Shown piece after piece: positions 9,271 through 10,121 of a DNA stretch of 10,121 nucleotides. Position numbers and translations under genes: made by a program. The notes beneath the pieces are model-generated. The model saw only the letters and a program-made list of their open reading frames with translations. It was not told the DNA's origin and did not search any database. The stretch comes from Cephalothrix spiralis (Eukaryota; Nemertea; Palaeonemertea; Archinemertea; Cephalotrichidae). The first letter of the stretch is position 1. Each line of letters opens with the position of its first letter. The stretch spans positions 1,286-11,406 of the forward strand of contig JAUCNG010374817.1 of assembly GCA_032353305.1 (NCBI GenBank), given 5' to 3'.

Positions 9271-9578
9271 AAAGTCGCGAAAAGGATATTTTTTCATGTA
9301 CCGGTATGCCCATTTTTCATGTATCGTTAGACTAGGATAAGCACTTGATTGTAGTTTGTTCTTAGTGACATTCCCGAACTTTTAAAAGATATTTAAGTTC
9401 GAATTTAAATAATATATGAGTTCAGATACTTCATTTGGTTTCGAATAACGTGTTATTTTATTCTTTTGATTGACGAAGAGGTATGAAGCTGAAATTAGTT
9501 AAGGTAATTCCGGTGCATTTCCACTGTCCGTCACGTAACGTATTATTTGATTCTCAAAGTAAGACTGCTGCGTTTCAT
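9271..9578. other. Short AT-rich spacer, nothing identified
   Basis: No gene or strong repeat is visible. TTTTTCATGTA (9290-9300) is nearly repeated as TTTTTCATGTA at 9314-9324, a local 11-bp direct duplication 24 bp apart. Confidence 0.4.
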
Positions 9579-9579
9579 C

Positions 9580-9600
9580 AGATTGCGCAGCGCAAATCGA
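9580..9600. repeat. GCGC palindrome, possible deleted relative of the MITE core
   Basis: TTGCGCAGCGCAA (9583-9595) is a palindrome with one central base. AGATTGCGC and GCGCAAATC, which lie 26 bp apart in the MITE at 5602-5779 (minus strand), are joined here with a single base between them. The following GCGCAAAACCATGGATTA weakly resembles the next part of that element. No ends are visible, so kinship is uncertain. Confidence 0.25.
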
Positions 9601-9670
9601 CTGGCGCAAAACCATGGATTAGACATATAAAGATGAAAGTATGCTACGGGAATTTCGTTTAGCACTCGTA

Positions 9671-9765
9671 AATTACGACATCTATTCATTAATAACAGTG
9701 ACATCTATAATAGTTGATAACAGCGACATCTATGCATTGATTTATAGCGACATCTATTGTCGTAT
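9671..9765 (+). repeat. Four-unit ~24-bp tandem array on GACATCTAT
   Basis: GACATCTAT occurs at 9677-9685, 9700-9708, 9725-9733 and 9749-9757, spaced 23, 25 and 24 bp. Units two to four share a purine-rich lead (CAGTG, CAGCG, TAGCG). The stretches between units are AT-rich and variable (ATTCATTAATAA, TGATAA), so only the core is conserved. The last unit, TAGCGACATCTATTG, resembles the GCGCCATCTAGTGG form of the CTCF site on one strand, with differences. It could be a degraded satellite or a cluster of protein-binding sites. Confidence 0.6.
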
Positions 9766-9801
9766 TCCTATGTTTTTTTACTATCAAGTATAGGTGTCAC
9801 T

Positions 9802-9820
9802 CAGTACTGGTCACAGTACT
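9802..9820. repeat. CAGTACT pair, both direct and inverted
   Basis: CAGTACT occurs at 9802-9808 and 9814-9820 with five bases between. Because AGTACT is self-complementary the pair also forms a stem. It is the first of three short inverted repeats within about 100 bp. Confidence 0.4.
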
Positions 9821-9856
9821 ATATTCTCCGGTAAAAGGGATCCTTTGTTGGCCATT

Positions 9857-9875
9857 AAAACCGTTTTGCGGTTTT
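9857..9875. repeat. Perfect 7-bp hairpin AAAACCG/CGGTTTT
   Basis: The arms at 9857-9863 and 9869-9875 are exact complements with loop TTTTG. It is immediately followed by the hairpin at 9880-9899. The trailing T-run resembles a bacterial intrinsic terminator, but the context is eukaryotic and no gene precedes it. Confidence 0.45.
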
Positions 9876-9879
9876 GATC

Positions 9880-9899
9880 AATGATGTCCCGGCATCATT
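9880..9899. repeat. Perfect 7-bp hairpin AATGATG/CATCATT
   Basis: The arms at 9880-9886 and 9893-9899 are exact complements around TCCCGG. It abuts the left end of the second MITE copy at 9901, so it may be an insertion-site structure or an end of a larger composite repeat. Confidence 0.45.
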
Positions 9900-9900
9900 T

Positions 9901-10074
9901 CCTGAAAATTTCAAAATCGCGGGTTGCACAGTTTTCGAGAAATGCGCATGCGCAGTTGAGTTTTAGGGTTGCGCATGCGCAAATCGGAAAAATGACCGCG
10001 GATTCTGGTAAAATAGGGGCATATTTCTATTTTTCCGCAATATTATTATATGACGAAAATCATCCGTTACAGAG
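9901..10074 (+). mobile_element. Second, diverged copy of the 5.6-kb MITE, opposite orientation
   Basis: Compared with 5604-5777 read on the minus strand, three anchors are collinear. They are CCTG (9901 against 5777), GAGA (9937 against 5738) and the identical 13-mer GCATGCGCAAATC (9973-9985 against 5703-5691). Spacings are 36 and 36 here against 39 and 35 there. The element's far end is predicted near 10074, where ACAGAG is followed by TA; that gives 174 bp, equal to the first copy, although the end point was partly chosen because of the TA. The left TA is not preserved (TT at 9899-9900) and the terminal repeats are badly eroded. It encodes nothing and is older than the 5.6-kb copy. A common short motif shared by unrelated DNA is the alternative. 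Confidence 0.48.
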
Positions 10075-10103
10075 TAATTAACGAATCAATGATTATGACG
10101 TCA
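9943..10103. promoter_or_regulatory. Paired NRF1-like palindromes and a CRE (possible promoter or enhancer)
   Basis: TGCGCATGCGCA occurs identically at 9943-9954 and 9970-9981, fitting the NRF1 consensus YGCGCAYGCGCR on both strands. TGACGTCA, the full cAMP-response element bound by CREB/ATF proteins, lies at 10096-10103. In animals these sites are typical of housekeeping promoters. The palindromes lie inside the presumed MITE copy, so they may be mere transposon sequence. No transcript start or downstream gene is within the window. Confidence 0.25.
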
Positions 10104-10121
10104 CACCTATTTCAAACGTTA

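Noticed and set aside
9857-9880. Hairpin followed by T-run, like a bacterial intrinsic terminator
   Set aside because: There is no bacterial gene context and the surroundings are repeat-rich eukaryotic DNA.

Overview
This window looks like non-coding nuclear DNA from an animal, most likely an invertebrate and possibly an arthropod. It is AT-rich throughout, all six frames are broken into short pieces, and there are no bacterial-style gene blocks, ribosome-binding sites or operons. No rRNA, tRNA, CRISPR array or long reading frame is visible. The arthropod suggestion is an inference from two things: short dispersed 'CATCTATT' motifs, and the remains of small non-autonomous DNA transposons of Tc1/mariner and hAT type.

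Layout. Bases 1-600 are AT-rich filler with one compound hairpin. Bases 604-800 form a GC-richer patch that reads like broken coding sequence. Bases 966-1205 are a decayed hAT-type miniature element. Bases 1206-5600 are mostly featureless, with scattered GC-rich hairpins and one pair of homeodomain-like palindromes. At 5602-5779 lies a 178-bp block (TA + 174 bp + TA) with 15-bp inverted ends, the structure expected of a Tc1/mariner-type MITE. Bases 5780-7900 hold nothing firm. The only reading frame with any protein-like character is a 66-codon one on the minus strand (7933-8133), followed by a poly(A)-type signal. From about 8700 to 9270 there is a tract of diverged internal repeats.

The last 550 bases carry most of the structure. 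They contain a four-unit ~24-bp tandem array built on GACATCTAT, three short inverted repeats in about 100 bp, and a second, opposite-orientation copy of the 5.6-kb element at about 9901-10074. This second copy contains two identical 12-bp palindromes, TGCGCATGCGCA, that fit the NRF1 site consensus. A CRE octamer (TGACGTCA) follows 22 bp beyond it.

No set of genes working together can be described. The best-supported biology is transposon-derived: a MITE family present twice in inverted orientation, carrying GC-rich palindromes that could act as transcription-factor sites. Everything beyond the visible repeats is inference, and the element families are assigned from their ends rather than from any database comparison.
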